A stretch of 41,137 nucleotides of DNA from an uncultured Bacilli bacterium (GCA_947628895.1 CANRBS010000006.1:1-41137); one strand, 5' to 3'. Positions 1 to 9,374 are shown, counted from the stretch's first letter. Translations and numbers: made by a program. Notes: generated by a model not told the origin, from the letters alone.

Positions 1-144
1 TTCCTTTATCTTTTGTTTGGCTATTTTAATTATACCACCTTTTTATTTATCAGTCATTATGTTTAACACAACCTTTATAAAAAAGCTTTAATATTATATT
101 AATTAATGTTATAGTAATAATATAAATATTTAAAAGGAGTGTAT

Positions 145-1260
145 ATGAATAAAAAATCAAAATTATTAATATTATTTGCTACATTAATTTTATTATTAGT
201 AGTTGGAATTATTGTAGTAAGTAAAACAAATTTATTTAGGAAAAAAGCAACAAAATTAGAACCTACAGAAGGTATTACAGTTGTACCAACAATGAATGAT
301 AAAATAACTACAGATAGTAATTGGTGTGGAACATTTCAATTAGTTTGGAATGATATGAAAAATGAACTTGTAAAGCAAGCCGTAGTATTTAATCCTCAAT
401 TAGAAATGGTAGAAAACTTAAACAAAGAAGATTTTAATGAATCAATGATTTCAGAAGATTACTATTATAAAATTTATGGATTAAAAACATTAGCTTTAAA
501 AGAAGAAATAGAAAATGGAATAAAGGAAAAATTTAATCAAACTAGTGATATATTAGATAGCTTTAGTTGGGATGAAGAAGACTTAGATAATCCTAATAAT
601 ATGGATAGTAGAAGATATTTCTTTTATACAATGTTATATAGAAATTTTGAATTTTTAAAGGAATTTGATAAATTAGATAATGATAAATTTGGAAATAAAT
701 ATAAAGATGTAAAATATTTTGGAATAGATAAAAGTACTAAAAATTCTGTAGGAAATCAAATTAAAGTTTTATATTACAATTCTAAAAATGATTTTGCTAT
801 ATTAATAAATACTAAAACTGATGATGAAGTTATATTCTATAAAAATCCTATAGGAAATAATTTTAATGAAATATATGAAAATATGCTTGAAGAAACAAAT
901 AAATATGAAGGCGATATATTCTTTAATGATATAGATGAATTTAAAGCACCAAATTTAACATTTAATGAAATAAGAGAATATACAGAATTAGCTGGTAAAG
1001 AATTTACTACAGCTGATAATAGTAAAGCAAAAATAGAAAAAGCAATGCAAAGTATAAATTTTAGTTTAGATGAAACAGGTGGAGAAATAAAAAGTGAAGG
1101 TGGAATTGATATATCTTATGAAAGTTCTGAAAAACCAGAAAAAGAAATTAAACCAAGATACTTTTATGTAGATGATACATTTGCAATATTCTTAAGAGAA
1201 AAAGGAAAAGAAGAACCATATTTTGCAGGAAGAATAGATGATATAACAAAATATCAATAA
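145..1260 (+). CDS. membrane-anchored/secreted hypothetical protein
   Basis: ORF track 139..1260; AAAGGAG at 133-139 favours ATG at 145 over GTG at 139; N-terminal hydrophobic anchor (LLILFATLILLLVVGIIVV). Confidence 0.75.
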   Translation: MNKKSKLLILFATLILLLVVGIIVVSKTNLFRKKATKLEPTEGITVVPTMNDKITTDSNWCGTFQLVWNDMKNELVKQAVVFNPQLEMVENLNKEDFNESMISEDYYYKIYGLKTLALKEEIENGIKEKFNQTSDILDSFSWDEEDLDNPNNMDSRRYFFYTMLYRNFEFLKEFDKLDNDKFGNKYKDVKYFGIDKSTKNSVGNQIKVLYYNSKNDFAILINTKTDDEVIFYKNPIGNNFNEIYENMLEETNKYEGDIFFNDIDEFKAPNLTFNEIREYTELAGKEFTTADNSKAKIEKAMQSINFSLDETGGEIKSEGGIDISYESSEKPEKEIKPRYFYVDDTFAIFLREKGKEEPYFAGRIDDITKYQ

Positions 1261-1279
1261 AATAAATAGTTATTATAAT

Positions 1280-1310
1280 ACCTTGAAATATTCAAGGTGT
1301 TTTATTTTTT
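1280..1310 (+). terminator. Rho-independent terminator
   Basis: ACCTTGAA-ATA-TTCAAGGT hairpin followed by T-rich tract, just after stop at 1260. Confidence 0.8.
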
Positions 1311-1378
1311 TTAAAAAATTTTCAAAAAAAGAAGTGTTTTGCCTCACTTATGGCTAATTATATAGTAGAGGAGGTAAA

Positions 1379-2539
1379 ATGAAAAATATTTTAAAAATTA
1401 TATTATCTTTAATTATGTTTGCTTGTTTTATTAAAGTTTCCGCTTATGAACTAACCTATAGTGAGTGGTCAAGTGAATATCCAGAAGGTGTAAATAAAAA
1501 ATTAATTGAAAGTGAAGAGAGGTATTTATGGTATAAAGACACTATAGTAAATATTGAATATTTAAAAAAAGAAGATATTAAAGATAAAGAAGTAGATTAT
1601 AATGATTTTATATTAACTACTGAAAGTGAAGAATCTTTGATTGAACCAGAACACTTTATTGATAGAGTAATTAATAAAAAAGTTGGGAATACTACATATA
1701 CTGAAGATGATATTTATAGTTTTTCAATTGATAATATTAATTTTAAAGATAAAGTTTTAATATCAGAAATAGAAGTTACTAATAATAACCAAAAATTAGA
1801 ATTAATTGTTGATGATAAATTTTCTAGTTTAATAAATAATATTTATGATGATTATATAGAAAGTAAAGAAAATATTAATATTAAATTTAAAAGTAAACAA
1901 AATGTTAACAATTTATTAGTTAAACTTTATTATAAATGTGATTGTAAAAATGACAATACATTTACTTTTAATTATTTATCTAATGATGAATATTCAATAT
2001 ATAATAATACTTTTAAAGTAGAAAATTGTATTATGGAAATTAAACCAACTTCATTAAATCCAAATTTACTTAAAAGTCAGACATTTTACACTTATATTGA
2101 TAAACTTTATAAAACATATGATATTGATAGACAAGTAACAGAAGAATATTATAAAGAATATAATGATCAAAGTTATTCTAAATTAGAATCATCTAAAAAA
2201 ACATTTTATAGATATATAACTAATGATATAGTAATTTTAGATGCTGATGAAAATATAGTTACAAATCCAGATGAATATTGTAAAAAACAATATTGTCAAT
2301 TAGTTGAAAATAAAATTGAAGTAGAAGAACCTAAAATACCGGAAGAGCCTAAAATACCAGAAGAGATAAAAGAAGTACCTAAAAAAGTAAATAATCCTAA
2401 AACAATAGATAATATTTATTACTATTTTATATTATTATTTTTATCATTGTTAATAATTTGTTTAATACTTATTATAAATAAAAAGAAAATTAAAAAGATA
2501 AAATTAAATAATAAATCTAGTTTTGTCGAATCAATTTAA
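1379..2539 (+). CDS. secreted, C-terminally membrane-anchored hypothetical protein
   Basis: Signal peptide-like N-terminus, Pro/Glu repeat (EEPKIPEEPKIPEE), C-terminal TM helix with Lys-rich tail; GAGGAGG RBS. Confidence 0.75.
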   Translation: MKNILKIILSLIMFACFIKVSAYELTYSEWSSEYPEGVNKKLIESEERYLWYKDTIVNIEYLKKEDIKDKEVDYNDFILTTESEESLIEPEHFIDRVINKKVGNTTYTEDDIYSFSIDNINFKDKVLISEIEVTNNNQKLELIVDDKFSSLINNIYDDYIESKENINIKFKSKQNVNNLLVKLYYKCDCKNDNTFTFNYLSNDEYSIYNNTFKVENCIMEIKPTSLNPNLLKSQTFYTYIDKLYKTYDIDRQVTEEYYKEYNDQSYSKLESSKKTFYRYITNDIVILDADENIVTNPDEYCKKQYCQLVENKIEVEEPKIPEEPKIPEEIKEVPKKVNNPKTIDNIYYYFILLFLSLLIICLILIINKKKIKKIKLNNKSSFVESI

Positions 2540-2569
2540 AACTATATAAAAATATAGTATTATGTACTT

Positions 2570-2911
2570 ATGAAAACAGATATAGACTATAAAAAAGATA
2601 TACTTTATATTAAAGTAAATGGAGTACTTGTAGGTAATAAAGTAGAAAAATTTGAAACTGAAGTAATACCAATAATACTAGGACTTTCCGCAAAATTCGT
2701 AACTATTAATCTAAAAGCCGTAGATTTAATAGATAGAAGAGGTATTAATTCATTAATTAAAGTATCTAATGTAGTAAATAGATTTAAAGGAAAAGTAGTT
2801 TTATGTGAACTTAATAATTATTTAAAAGATAATTTTAAGCATAGTGATGTATTTGATTATTGTTATAAATCAAAAAATGAAAAATCAAGTATAGGAGTGT
2901 TTAAATTATGA
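2570..2911 (+). CDS. STAS-domain protein, anti-sigma factor antagonist-like (SpoIIAA/RsbV family)
   Basis: 113 aa; STAS pattern ..VTINLKAVDLIDRRGINSLIKV...GKVVLCELN..; overlaps downstream sigma gene by ATGA. Confidence 0.7.
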   Translation: MKTDIDYKKDILYIKVNGVLVGNKVEKFETEVIPIILGLSAKFVTINLKAVDLIDRRGINSLIKVSNVVNRFKGKVVLCELNNYLKDNFKHSDVFDYCYKSKNEKSSIGVFKL

Positions 2912-3555
2912 CTAACTTATTAAATCAAAGAATTAAAGAAACAGAAGGACTTATATATAAACTAGCTAATAGTTATAAAAACTATTCTAATTTAGAAGAT
3001 TTATTTCAAGCAGGATGTATTGGTGTAATTAAAGCAGATAAACTATATGATGAAAATAAATCTAATTGTAAATTTTCTACTTATGCATTTAATTCTATAA
3101 AAGGTGAAATGATTGATTTCTTAAGAAAAGATAAAAATATTATAGTAAGTGATGAAATATATAATATTTATAAAAAATATGTTAAAGTAAAAGAAATGTT
3201 ATATACTAAATATGAAAGAGAAGCTACATTTAATGAAGTATGTAATTTTATGGAAATAGATGAAAAAACAATGTTAAATATAATAGAAAGTATATCTTTT
3301 GCTAAAAGTATAAATGAAGATGAAACAATATATAATAACTTTAGTTTTGATGATAGAAATGAAATAGATGATGAAATACTTTTAAAAAGTGAAATAGAAT
3401 CGTTAGATACCACTTCACAAGAATTAATAAATTATAGATACTATCAAGGATTATCACAAATGGAAACAGCAGAAGCTATGGGACTTTCACAAGCAAAAGT
3501 ATCAAGACAAGAAAAACTAATATTAAGTAGAATTAAAGATAATATAGCAAACTAA
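2908..3555 (+). CDS. sigma-70 family RNA polymerase sigma factor (SigF/SigB-like)
   Basis: Region 2 (LEDLFQAGCIGVIKADKLYDENKSNCKFSTYAFNSIKGEMIDFLRKDK) and region 4 HTH (LSQMETAEAMGLSQAKVSRQEKLIL). Confidence 0.9.
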   Translation: MTNLLNQRIKETEGLIYKLANSYKNYSNLEDLFQAGCIGVIKADKLYDENKSNCKFSTYAFNSIKGEMIDFLRKDKNIIVSDEIYNIYKKYVKVKEMLYTKYEREATFNEVCNFMEIDEKTMLNIIESISFAKSINEDETIYNNFSFDDRNEIDDEILLKSEIESLDTTSQELINYRYYQGLSQMETAEAMGLSQAKVSRQEKLILSRIKDNIAN

Positions 3556-3582
3556 AACACAAAATTTATTTGTGTTTTTTAA
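3554..3582. terminator. bidirectional terminator between convergent genes
   Basis: AAAACACAAA-ATTTA-TTTGTGTTTT hairpin with T tract, between stops at 3555 (+) and 3566 (-). Confidence 0.75.
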
Positions 3583-4186
3583 GTGATACAATATATCCAA
3601 TAACACCAAGTATTACCCCAATAGCAACAATATAATAAATATATTTTCTTCTATCAATATTTATAACATTATCATCTTTAATAACAAAATTATTTATAAA
3701 AGAATATTCATCTTCATTTATTTCATTATCACTACTATAAATAATAGTAATAATATAATTATTAGTAGTAAATACATTACCAATTTGATATATATCATAA
3801 CCAGTTGCATCTTTAGTAGGATAATATAAATTATATCTTAAAATAGTTTTATCATTTAAATTAACTTTCTCAATATTAGTAACATCTACATTCACTTTAT
3901 ATTCTTCTAAATTAGAATTTAAATTATTTTTTAAATATTCTTTTTGTTTTTCAATATCTTCATTAGTATAAGTAGCTATATCATATTTAAGAGTATTATT
4001 ATTTGAAATAGTAATAGCAATATATTTATTATCTTTAGTCCATTTATAAACATTATCTTCTGTTTGTTCTTCTTTAAAATCATCAGGAATATCTATTTTA
4101 AAATAATCATTTTCGTAAGCTTTAATATTAGTAATTGATAATATTAATAGTAGTATTATAAATATTTTTTTCATTAAACACCTCAT
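3566..4186 (-). CDS. membrane-anchored secreted hypothetical protein
   Basis: 206 aa; N-terminal signal peptide (IFIILLLILSITNIKA) and C-terminal TM helix; likely start MKKIFII. Confidence 0.7.
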   Translation of the reverse strand: MRCLMKKIFIILLLILSITNIKAYENDYFKIDIPDDFKEEQTEDNVYKWTKDNKYIAITISNNNTLKYDIATYTNEDIEKQKEYLKNNLNSNLEEYKVNVDVTNIEKVNLNDKTILRYNLYYPTKDATGYDIYQIGNVFTTNNYIITIIYSSDNEINEDEYSFINNFVIKDDNVINIDRRKYIYYIVAIGVILGVIGYIVSLKKHK

Positions 4187-4225
4187 AAGATATTATAAAA
4201 CAATTGTGATAATTTTAAAAGATAG

Positions 4226-4254
4226 TTTACATTTCATAAAATAAATAATATAAT
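4226..4254 (+). promoter_or_regulatory. sigma-A type promoter upstream of 4293 ORF
   Basis: TTTACA-N17-TATAAT. Confidence 0.6.
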
Positions 4255-4292
4255 AAAATTACTATTTTGTTAAATAGTAGAAAGCAGTAAAT

Positions 4293-4988
4293 ATGAAAAA
4301 AGTATTAAAAATAATATTAATTTTAGTTGTTATATTTATTATTTTAGCAGCAGGTAGTTACATTGATTATTATGTTGCTAAAACTAAAAATACTAATCCT
4401 AAAATGGCAATCAAAAAAGAAATAAATAGTGATTTAATAGTTTATAATGGTATGTTTTACAAAATGTGGTATTGTAAAGTTAACAAAGTATATACAATTG
4501 GTAGTTATGGAGATAAAGATGCAATATGTAATAAGAATTATGAATATACAGATGGATATTATACAAATGCTTCAGGAATAAAAATATCTAAAAAAGATTT
4601 ACAATTACTTACAAATACTGGAATTTATACAGGTGAAATGATTGAAAATATGAGTAGTGATACTCAAGTTGAGAATGCAATACATGTAGCTGAGGATTAT
4701 GAGAGTACAAAATATAAAACAGTAAATCAAATAGATGATTATAAAATAGTAGTTTTCCAAAAATTTAAAGAAGATAGTAATGGTAATTATAAATGGATAT
4801 ATGATGAAAATGATACTAGTAAATATTATTGTCTTTCTAAAAATAAAAATATTTTAAGTAAAGCTAAATATGATGGAGTTGAATGTGGAGAATTTGAACA
4901 AATAAAAATGGATGATAAATGGTGTGAAAACTATAAAAATTCAACTCTTGTTTATGAAGATGATATTGAAAAGTTGTGTGAAGAGTAG
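4293..4988 (+). CDS. membrane-anchored hypothetical protein
   Basis: 231 aa, N-terminal TM helix; C-terminus EKLCEE*. Confidence 0.7.
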   Translation: MKKVLKIILILVVIFIILAAGSYIDYYVAKTKNTNPKMAIKKEINSDLIVYNGMFYKMWYCKVNKVYTIGSYGDKDAICNKNYEYTDGYYTNASGIKISKKDLQLLTNTGIYTGEMIENMSSDTQVENAIHVAEDYESTKYKTVNQIDDYKIVVFQKFKEDSNGNYKWIYDENDTSKYYCLSKNKNILSKAKYDGVECGEFEQIKMDDKWCENYKNSTLVYEDDIEKLCEE

Positions 4989-5002
4989 TGATACTCTTTT
5001 TA
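4980..5002 (+). terminator. Rho-independent terminator
   Basis: AAGAGTA-GTGA-TACTCTT hairpin then T tract; stem overlaps the stop codon. Confidence 0.75.
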
Positions 5003-5027
5003 TTTGTATTTAATTTAAATAAAAAAG

Positions 5028-5106
5028 TAACCGAATAAAAATTTAAAAAATGACCGAATAGAATTATAAAAAATGACCGAATACATTTTTAAAAAACGAC
5101 CGAATA
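5028..5106 (+). repeat. array of four 23-bp-period direct repeats, core TGACCGAATA
   Basis: TAACCGAATA at 5028, TGACCGAATA at 5051 and 5074, CGACCGAATA at 5097; starts spaced exactly 23 bp. Confidence 0.9.
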
Positions 5107-5109
5107 TAG

Positions 5110-5138
5110 TTGACAAATTTGCATTAATTTTATATAAT
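5110..5138 (+). promoter_or_regulatory. consensus sigma-A promoter of the ATPase gene
   Basis: TTGACA-N17-TATAAT (5110-5115 / 5133-5138). Confidence 0.85.
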
Positions 5139-5163
5139 TTCTTTATAGTGGAGGTCTTTGAAT

Positions 5164-6441
5164 ATGGAAATTAAAAATTATAAAAAAAGACTTGTTGATG
5201 AGAAAATAGAAGAGTATTTAAAATTATTTGGTGCTGTATGTATTGAAGGTCCAAAATATTGTGGTAAAACTTGGGCAGGTAGGTACCATGCTAACAGTGA
5301 AACACTACTTCATACAACAACAGGTGAATCTTCTAATGAAGTAGAATTAGCTAAGATATCACCTAAAATAATTTTAGAGGGAAAAAAACCAAAATTAATT
5401 GATGAATGGCAAGAAGCCACTAATTTATGGGATGAAATTAGAACTGATGTTGATAAAACAGGTTTAAAAGGTCAATATATTTTAACAGGTTCTTCTACAC
5501 CAAATAGAAAAGGGATATCTCATAGTGGTGCTGGAAGATTTGGAAAAATTCATCTTCGTACTATGTCTTTATATGAATCTGGGGATTCAAGTGGGTTAAT
5601 ATCTTTACAAGATATTTGTAATGGAAAAGAAATTTCAAAGTCTACTGGGGAAGTTGATTTAAGACATTTAATGCATTTGGTTATTAGAGGTGGATTTCCG
5701 GGATGTATAAATTATACTTCTGATCAATCAAAAAAAGTAATAAATGAATATATAAATTTAATTATAGATGATGACTTATATCGTTTAGATGGAGTAAATA
5801 GAGATAAACACAAGATGAAATTGCTACTTAAATCATTAGCAAGAAATGAAAGTACAACAGTATCAAACAAGACATTAAAAAATGATATTAAAGAAAACGA
5901 TAACAAAGATATTGATGAAGATACTTTAACTAAGTATTTAAATGCATTAGATAAATTATTTTTATTAGATAATGATGAGCCTTTTGGAATTAATATTCGT
6001 TCATCTATAAAAGTAAAACAATCAGAAAAAAGACATTTTGCAGATCCATCTATTGCTTGTGCATTATTAGATGTATCAGAAGAAAAATTAATAAATGATT
6101 TAGAAACTTTTGGCTTCTTATTTGAAGCTATGGTAGAAAGAGATTTAAAGATATATGCTGATTCTTTTGAAGCAAAAAACTACCATTATCAAGATTATCA
6201 AAATAGAGAAATTGATCACATAATAGAATTGAAAAATGGAAATTGGTGTTGCTTTGAAATTAAACTTGGTGTAAATGAAATAGATAATGCAGCAAATAAT
6301 TTAATAAAAATACATGACTCTATAAAAAATGAAGGTGGTCGTGCACCTAGTATTTTATGTGTAATTTGTGGTATGTCAAATGCAGCTTATAGAAGACCTG
6401 ATGGTGTATATGTAGTACCAATAACAGCATTAAAAAATTAA
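5164..6441 (+). CDS. DUF4143-type AAA ATPase / ATP-binding protein
   Basis: ORF track 5158..6441; Walker A-like GPKYCGKTW, Walker B-like PKLIDEWQE, LTGSSTP sensor, C-terminal nuclease-fold-like REIDHIIELKNGNWCCFEIKLG; ATG at 5164 better spaced from GGAGG than TTG at 5158. Confidence 0.85.
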   Translation: MEIKNYKKRLVDEKIEEYLKLFGAVCIEGPKYCGKTWAGRYHANSETLLHTTTGESSNEVELAKISPKIILEGKKPKLIDEWQEATNLWDEIRTDVDKTGLKGQYILTGSSTPNRKGISHSGAGRFGKIHLRTMSLYESGDSSGLISLQDICNGKEISKSTGEVDLRHLMHLVIRGGFPGCINYTSDQSKKVINEYINLIIDDDLYRLDGVNRDKHKMKLLLKSLARNESTTVSNKTLKNDIKENDNKDIDEDTLTKYLNALDKLFLLDNDEPFGINIRSSIKVKQSEKRHFADPSIACALLDVSEEKLINDLETFGFLFEAMVERDLKIYADSFEAKNYHYQDYQNREIDHIIELKNGNWCCFEIKLGVNEIDNAANNLIKIHDSIKNEGGRAPSILCVICGMSNAAYRRPDGVYVVPITALKN

Positions 6442-6462
6442 TAAATATAAAAAGTTATGTGA

Positions 6463-6484
6463 AGAGTAGGTGATACTCTTTTAC
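6463..6484 (+). terminator. Rho-independent terminator (near copy of the one at 4980)
   Basis: AAGAGTA-GGTGA-TACTCTTTT. Confidence 0.65.
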
Positions 6485-6499
6485 TTTTGTCATAATTTC

Positions 6500-6528
6500 T
6501 TGTTTAAAATCATATGTAGTGATATAAT
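6500..6528 (+). promoter_or_regulatory. promoter upstream of cdsA
   Basis: TTGTTT-N17-TATAAT. Confidence 0.6.
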
Positions 6529-6543
6529 AAAAAAGGTGGTTAA

Positions 6544-7338
6544 ATGAAAAAAAGAGTTATAAGTGCAATTATTGCATTAATAATAATTATTCCATTAATT
6601 ATATTAGGAGGATATGCATATTATTTTGGTGTAGGGGTTTTAAGTATAATTGGATTTTATGAAATAGTAAGTGTGTATGAAAAAGAAAATAAAATACATC
6701 CATTTGTTAAAATACTTATATTTATATCATATCTTTGTATAGTTTTATCATCATGTAATAAAAGTCTTGACTTTAATATTGATTATAGATTATACATACT
6801 TAATTTATTTGTATGTTTATTACCACTAATTTTTGTAAAGAAAAAAAAGTATAGTGTTAATGATGCAGTATTTATGTTAGCAGTTACAACATTATTATCA
6901 ACAGCATTTAATTTTTTAATAATAATTAGAAATATGAATGTATTATATTTAATTTATGTTGTTTTAATAACAATAATGTCTGATACATTTGCACATTTTT
7001 TTGGAACTAAAATAGGTAAAATTAAATTGTGTCCAGCAGTTTCACCAAATAAAACAGTTGAAGGACTAATAGGCGGAGTATTCTTTGGAACATTCTTTGG
7101 AACTGTATTTTACTTAACGATTATTAATACTTATGCAACCGTATTTAATATAATTTTAGTATCTTTAGTTTTATCATTAATTTCTGCATGTGGTGATTTA
7201 GTATTTTCAGCAATTAAAAGAAATTTTGGTGTTAAAGATTATGGAAATATTATGCCAGGACATGGTGGAGTATTAGATAGACTAGATAGTATATTATTTG
7301 CAGTACTTGCATTTTCTTATTTAATATCATTTTTCTAG
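6544..7338 (+). CDS. cdsA: phosphatidate cytidylyltransferase
   Basis: Polytopic; CTP_transf_1 signature SPNKTVEGLIGG...SACGDLVFSAIKRNFGVKDYGNIMPGHGGVLDRLDS. Confidence 0.95.
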   Translation: MKKRVISAIIALIIIIPLIILGGYAYYFGVGVLSIIGFYEIVSVYEKENKIHPFVKILIFISYLCIVLSSCNKSLDFNIDYRLYILNLFVCLLPLIFVKKKKYSVNDAVFMLAVTTLLSTAFNFLIIIRNMNVLYLIYVVLITIMSDTFAHFFGTKIGKIKLCPAVSPNKTVEGLIGGVFFGTFFGTVFYLTIINTYATVFNIILVSLVLSLISACGDLVFSAIKRNFGVKDYGNIMPGHGGVLDRLDSILFAVLAFSYLISFF

Positions 7339-7351
7339 GAGGATAATTTAA

Positions 7352-8404
7352 ATGAACTTTATAATTACGATACTTATATTATTTATAATTTTAGGATTAA
7401 TTATTTCTATACATGAATTTGGACACTTTATAGCTGCTAAGAAGAGTGGAGTATATGTAGAAGAATTTTCTTTAGGTATGGGTCCACTTCTTTTAAAACA
7501 TAAACCAAAAAAGAGTGAAACAACTTATTCACTTAGATTATTACCAATAGGTGGTTATGTTTCAATGGCAGAAAAAGAAATGCCAGATAAAAAGATTAAG
7601 AAAGATAGAATATTAGAAAATAAAGGATTTTTTAAAACATTTTGGGTTTTAATAAATGGAATTGTATTTAACTTTATTTTAGCTATTGTATTATTCTTTA
7701 TTAGTGGTCTTTTATATGGAAAACCAGTAGAAGAACCTATTATAAAATCAGTTGTTGAAAATGGTCCTGCTTATAATGCTGGACTTGAAAGTGGAGATAG
7801 AATACTTGAAATAAATGGTAAAAAGATTTCTACATTAGATGATTATATATTAGAAGCAGTTGCTAAAAAATTAAAAGATAATTATGAATTTATAGTTGAA
7901 AAAGAAAATAAACAAGTAAAAAAATATAATGTAGTACCAGAAGTAACTAAAAAAGATAACGAAGAAGTAAGAAACTTTGGTATTGAATATGGTGGAGCTA
8001 CATATAAAAAAGGATTCTTAAATGCAGTAAGTTATGCATTTGTAGGAACTTGGGATAATACAGTTACAATATTTAAAATACTAGGATCATTATTTACAGG
8101 TCAAGTATCTGCTGATAGTTTAAGTGGACCAGTTGGTATTTATTCATTAATTGATACAGTTAAATATCAAGGATTAGAAGTATTATTATATTTAACAGCA
8201 TATTTAAGTATCAATGTAGGAATTGTTAATTTAATACCAATACCTGTATTTGATGGTGGTAGAATATTTATACTAATTATAGAAAAAATTATAGGAAGAA
8301 AAACTAATGAAAAATTAGAAGCAGTATTAAATCTAGTTGGATTTGGACTTATGATTTTATTAATGGTATATGTAACTTTTAATGACATTTTAAGGCTTTG
8401 GTGA
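7352..8404 (+). CDS. rseP: RIP-type site-2 zinc metalloprotease
   Basis: HEFGH motif, PDZ domain (GLESGDRILEINGKKI), NLIPIPVFDGGRI C-terminal motif. Confidence 0.95.
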   Translation: MNFIITILILFIILGLIISIHEFGHFIAAKKSGVYVEEFSLGMGPLLLKHKPKKSETTYSLRLLPIGGYVSMAEKEMPDKKIKKDRILENKGFFKTFWVLINGIVFNFILAIVLFFISGLLYGKPVEEPIIKSVVENGPAYNAGLESGDRILEINGKKISTLDDYILEAVAKKLKDNYEFIVEKENKQVKKYNVVPEVTKKDNEEVRNFGIEYGGATYKKGFLNAVSYAFVGTWDNTVTIFKILGSLFTGQVSADSLSGPVGIYSLIDTVKYQGLEVLLYLTAYLSINVGIVNLIPIPVFDGGRIFILIIEKIIGRKTNEKLEAVLNLVGFGLMILLMVYVTFNDILRLW

Positions 8405-8408
8405 TATA

Positions 8409-8780
8409 ATGGAGAATAGATATCTTGAAAATAAAATAATTGTTAAGTATTGTAAAGATTATTATAGAATAATTAATGAAGAATTTAGTGAATTAGATTT
8501 TATGAGTGGAAGACTAATTCAAATATATCAAGCATATATATTTAGTATAAATGCAAGAGTTAAAGAACAGTTAAAGAGTGCTGTTGATTTAAATACTGCA
8601 GTTGCTAGATATTTTGATGATAGAGAATTTAAAACAATACTTACAAATATGTTAAAATCATTAAAAGTATCTAAAAGTGAAACTAATGTTATTGGATATA
8701 TAGTAACCGCTATAATAAAAGAATATGATAAATACATGGAGGGATATACAAGAAATTTATATATTTCTAGATGGATATAA
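8409..8780 (+). CDS. small hypothetical protein
   Basis: 123 aa helical protein in tight array with rseP and HD gene. Confidence 0.65.
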   Translation: MENRYLENKIIVKYCKDYYRIINEEFSELDFMSGRLIQIYQAYIFSINARVKEQLKSAVDLNTAVARYFDDREFKTILTNMLKSLKVSKSETNVIGYIVTAIIKEYDKYMEGYTRNLYISRWI

Positions 8781-8795
8781 GAGGTTGTGATAAAA

Positions 8796-9281
8796 ATGAA
8801 AAAGAATAAAGAAGTTTATTATGATATATATAGTGAATTTTATAATGTAAATAAATATAGAGAATTAAAATCAATTTTACATCATGGTAATAATAGATTA
8901 GATCATATAAATAGAGTAGCTAAGCTAAGCTTTTTAATGTCTAAAAGTTTAGGACTTGATTATGTATCTTGTACAAGAGGCGCTATGATGCATGATTTCT
9001 TTACATTAGATGATTTAAGTAAAAATAATATAAGCTATCATAGTTTTTTAAAGCAACATCCAAGAATTGCACTAGAAAATTCAGAAGAATGTTTTAAAGT
9101 AAATGATATTGAAAAAGATATTATACTTACACACATGTATCCTGTAGTAAAAGGAAAACCACATTATAAAGAATCAAAAGTAGTATGCATAAGTGATAAA
9201 TTAATAAGTGTATATGAATTTTTAAGATATGAATTAAAATTAGAAGTAAATGTATTATTAATGTTTTTAATGTTAAAATAA
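8796..9281 (+). CDS. HD-domain phosphohydrolase-like protein
   Basis: H..RLDHINRV..L...MMHDFF motif; ORF track begins 8787 but ATG at 8796 follows AGAGGTTGTG. Confidence 0.75.
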   Translation: MKKNKEVYYDIYSEFYNVNKYRELKSILHHGNNRLDHINRVAKLSFLMSKSLGLDYVSCTRGAMMHDFFTLDDLSKNNISYHSFLKQHPRIALENSEECFKVNDIEKDIILTHMYPVVKGKPHYKESKVVCISDKLISVYEFLRYELKLEVNVLLMFLMLK

Positions 9282-9297
9282 ATACATTTATTTATAT

Positions 9298-9374
9298 GTC
9301 CTAGTAACTCAGTTGGATAGAGTAACGACCTCCTAAGTCGTAAGTCGGCAGTTCGACTCTGCCCTAGGACGCCA
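9298..9374 (+). tRNA. tRNA-Arg (anticodon CCT)
   Basis: Cloverleaf by eye: acceptor GTCCTAG/CTAGGAC, D-arm ACTC..GAGT, anticodon arm ACGAC-CTCCTAA-GTCGT, T-arm GGCAG-TTCGACT-CTGCC, encoded CCA. Confidence 0.95.

Noticed and set aside
3168-3413. Minus-strand 81-aa ORF
   Set aside because: Antisense to the well-supported sigma factor; shadow ORF of AT-rich coding DNA.
5049-5062. Mini-ORF ATG ACC GAA TAG in a repeat unit
   Set aside because: A chance consequence of the repeat sequence; only one unit forms it and there is no RBS.
5028-5106. Possible CRISPR array
   Set aside because: Only ~10-bp conserved cores at 23-bp period with A/T spacers, directly upstream of a promoter; not CRISPR-like and no cas genes.
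5724-5906. Minus-strand 60-aa ORF
   Set aside because: Antisense within the ATPase gene, no RBS or family.
8167-8737. Minus-strand ORFs 8167..8388 and 8528..8737
   Set aside because: Antisense to rseP and the 123-aa gene; no independent evidence.
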